This document shows, piece after piece, positions 23,303-24,718 of a stretch of 24,718 bases of DNA. Position numbers and translations under genes: made by a program. A model generated the notes under the pieces. The model made no database searches. It was not told the origin of the DNA and saw only the letters and a program-made list of their open reading frames with translations. The stretch is taken from positions 1 through 24,718 of the IMG/VR virus record IMGVR_UViG_3300020478_001234. One strand, 5' to 3'. The first letter of the stretch is position 1; each line of letters starts with the position of its first letter. The stretch is from a virus.

Positions 23303-24671
23303 TATAAAATTTCTCCAGTTCTGGAAATGTTTTAACTAAACTACATTCTCTTCGTTTATCAAACTCAGTAAACCAATGATAAAAATCAGTACGGGCTTGT
23401 TTAAGTTTTGCTTCTTCATAATTAGTTGTTTTCATATAATCAACTACACGACGAAACTTCTCAACTTCTAAAATACTAAATTTTGAACGATCGCCTTCAC
23501 ATTCGTTATTTTCTAAAAATTCTAAATGCTTATACATATAAGGCATAAATTCTTCTTTTGGTAAAATATTCATATCATATATACTTGGTTCTTTTAAATG
23601 CGGAGTATCAAATTGTACTTTTTGCCATCTAACTTGATTAGGAACAATACCATTATATTTAGAACGCCACTCTAATATTTTTTCTAATAATAAATGAAAA
23701 CTTGTAACACTAAAAATATTAAATGTAATCATAAAAATAACAGCAAAAGGAGTATTTTTTAGAAAATAATCTAAATTCTTTTGCCATAATTCTAAATCTA
23801 AACCTGTACGGATATATTCAGCTCTTGGTCCCCACGAATCAATACTTGTATATAACTTAAAACTTTTAATACATTTCTTTTCTGTAAGTCTTAAAACTGT
23901 TTTTGTTAATTTTTCAACTAATGAATGCTTGACGCCCATATTACTATTAACTTCTATTTGTATATGAGGCTTGGGATCTGCTTCTAACTTCTCAAATAGG
24001 TCCCATAAACTTTTATGCATTAAGGGTTCGCCACCAGTAATACGTAATATGTTTAATGTTCTACTAACTTGCGGCCACCATTTCCACCATGCATCTACAT
24101 AAGGATTTTCTTCTTCATTTTTAGCTACAGTAAACCAGTCAATATCTTGCCTATGTGTACTTGACATACTATAAGGCCCATAGTCTTCTATTTCTTTCCA
24201 ATATCTACTACTAGCTTTAGGATGACAATACCCACATTTAAAATTACATTCATTTGAAAAACTAATTTCTATATATTCTGGGTCAATATTAAAGTCATCG
24301 GGTGCATTTTTAATTTCTTGAACACGTGCCGGAGTGAATATACTTGCTGTTTTAATATGTCGATCACTAATATAGCCATTACCCATAGCTTCAATTTTCC
24401 AACAATAATCACAGCCTCCTGGCTTTTCACCACATAGCATTTGTTTACGTTGAGCTTTTTTCTCTTTAGTATTATGTAATGCACTAGGATTATCTTTTAA
24501 TTCTTCTAACGGGATTTTATGCGGAGCAGGATGATAACAACTATGGGTTTCACCTGTTGCAAGATAGATTGTAGTATGATGCCATTTAGCTAAACAAAAT
24601 GTTGGACTAAACATTTCATTTGTTACAGGCAATACTTTATTAATCTGTTCTATTTCTTTATTATTAGGCAT
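23283..24671 (-). CDS. Radical SAM protein with N-terminal twitch-like segment, reduced Cys set
   Basis: A 462-residue protein, the longest radical SAM member in the window. The N-terminal segment has C26 (CLAKWHH), a single C45 (THSCYHP) where relatives have CC, then C80, C87 and C90 (GGCDYC). The core is C142-x3-C146-x2-C149 (CNFKCGYC), then ITGGEPLM and EVNSNMG. The C-terminus has TFPELEKFY. The region after the core is longer than in relatives. Its start overlaps the end of the upstream gene by eight bases, with a GG-rich stretch (AAAGGG) before the ATG. The changed Cys set suggests an auxiliary cluster with a different ligand, perhaps one of the neighbouring His. Confidence 0.9.
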   Translation of the reverse strand: MPNNKEIEQINKVLPVTNEMFSPTFCLAKWHHTTIYLATGETHSCYHPAPHKIPLEELKDNPSALHNTKEKKAQRKQMLCGEKPGGCDYCWKIEAMGNGYISDRHIKTASIFTPARVQEIKNAPDDFNIDPEYIEISFSNECNFKCGYCHPKASSRYWKEIEDYGPYSMSSTHRQDIDWFTVAKNEEENPYVDAWWKWWPQVSRTLNILRITGGEPLMHKSLWDLFEKLEADPKPHIQIEVNSNMGVKHSLVEKLTKTVLRLTEKKCIKSFKLYTSIDSWGPRAEYIRTGLDLELWQKNLDYFLKNTPFAVIFMITFNIFSVTSFHLLLEKILEWRSKYNGIVPNQVRWQKVQFDTPHLKEPSIYDMNILPKEEFMPYMYKHLEFLENNECEGDRSKFSILEVEKFRRVVDYMKTTNYEEAKLKQARTDFYHWFTEFDKRRECSLVKTFPELEKFYNESASL

Positions 24672-24718
24672 ACCAATTTAAACCCTTTGCATAATCTTGT
24701 GTTTGTACCTTTTCTGAA
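24664..24718 (-). CDS. C-terminal end of an unidentified gene, cut by window edge
   Basis: On the minus strand one frame stays open from the window edge for 17 codons and ends in TAA at 24664-24666, reading SEKVQTQDYAKGLNWYA. The stop overlaps the following radical SAM start by eight bases, the same arrangement seen repeatedly in this window, which supports it being a real gene end. Too short for family assignment. Confidence 0.5.
   Translation of the reverse strand, partial: SEKVQTQDYAKGLNWYA

Noticed and set aside
1-24718. tRNA genes, CRISPR repeats, insertion sequences, integrase or attachment sites
   Set aside because: I found no cloverleaf-like, repeat-spacer, terminal inverted repeat or transposase signal. 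There is almost no non-coding space for them.

Overview
The window is AT-rich (roughly two thirds A+T by eye) and almost entirely coding. I count 27 genes, two of them cut by the window edges. They sit in five strand blocks with only about 120 bases of non-coding DNA. Neighbours on the same strand abut or overlap by 1-47 bases (ATGA, TAATG and 8-base overlaps are common), and the two convergent gene pairs overlap tail to tail. I see no tRNA, rRNA, insertion sequence or CRISPR. The packing, the T4-late-like ATAAATA elements in the only two intergenic gaps, and the gene content all point to the accessory region of a marine T4-like phage (pelagiphage or cyanophage type). No structural or replication gene is present to prove this, so the host and the phage assignment are inferences.

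Layout: (1) bases 1-3386, minus strand: SDR-like protein, 2OG-Fe(II) oxygenase, a 506-residue two-part protein (glycosyltransferase-like plus methyltransferase-like), second 2OG-Fe(II) oxygenase. (2) 3444-9446, plus strand: two radical SAM proteins, a compact APH-type kinase-like protein, two tandem eight-repeat propeller-like proteins, a third radical SAM protein. (3) 9430-18942, minus strand: read in transcription order, sugar-nucleotide 6-dehydrogenase, SGNH hydrolase, DxD glycosyltransferase, then radical SAM, methyltransferase, radical SAM, unknown, radical SAM, 2OG oxygenase, radical SAM, SDR. (4) 19004-21226, plus strand: fucosyltransferase/exostosin-like glycosyltransferase and SGNH hydrolase. 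(5) 21210-24718, minus strand: unknown gene end, radical SAM, SGNH hydrolase, radical SAM.

The striking content is nine radical SAM enzymes in 24.7 kb. Five have a Cys-rich SPASM/twitch-like segment before the core; four have it after. They are interleaved with three 2OG-Fe(II) oxygenases, three SGNH hydrolases, two or three glycosyltransferases, one or two methyltransferases, two SDRs, a kinase-like protein and a UDP-sugar dehydrogenase. No room is left for a free-standing RiPP precursor. My reading is a multi-step tailoring pathway acting on a glycan, nucleotide sugar or protein surface (virion or host envelope) rather than a classical peptide system. That is inference from content and order, not shown by the sequence.

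Both intergenic gaps (3387-3443 and 18943-19003) are divergent promoter regions sharing a near-identical 17-base element (16/17) and a second shared element on the opposite strand, so the blocks they launch may be co-regulated.
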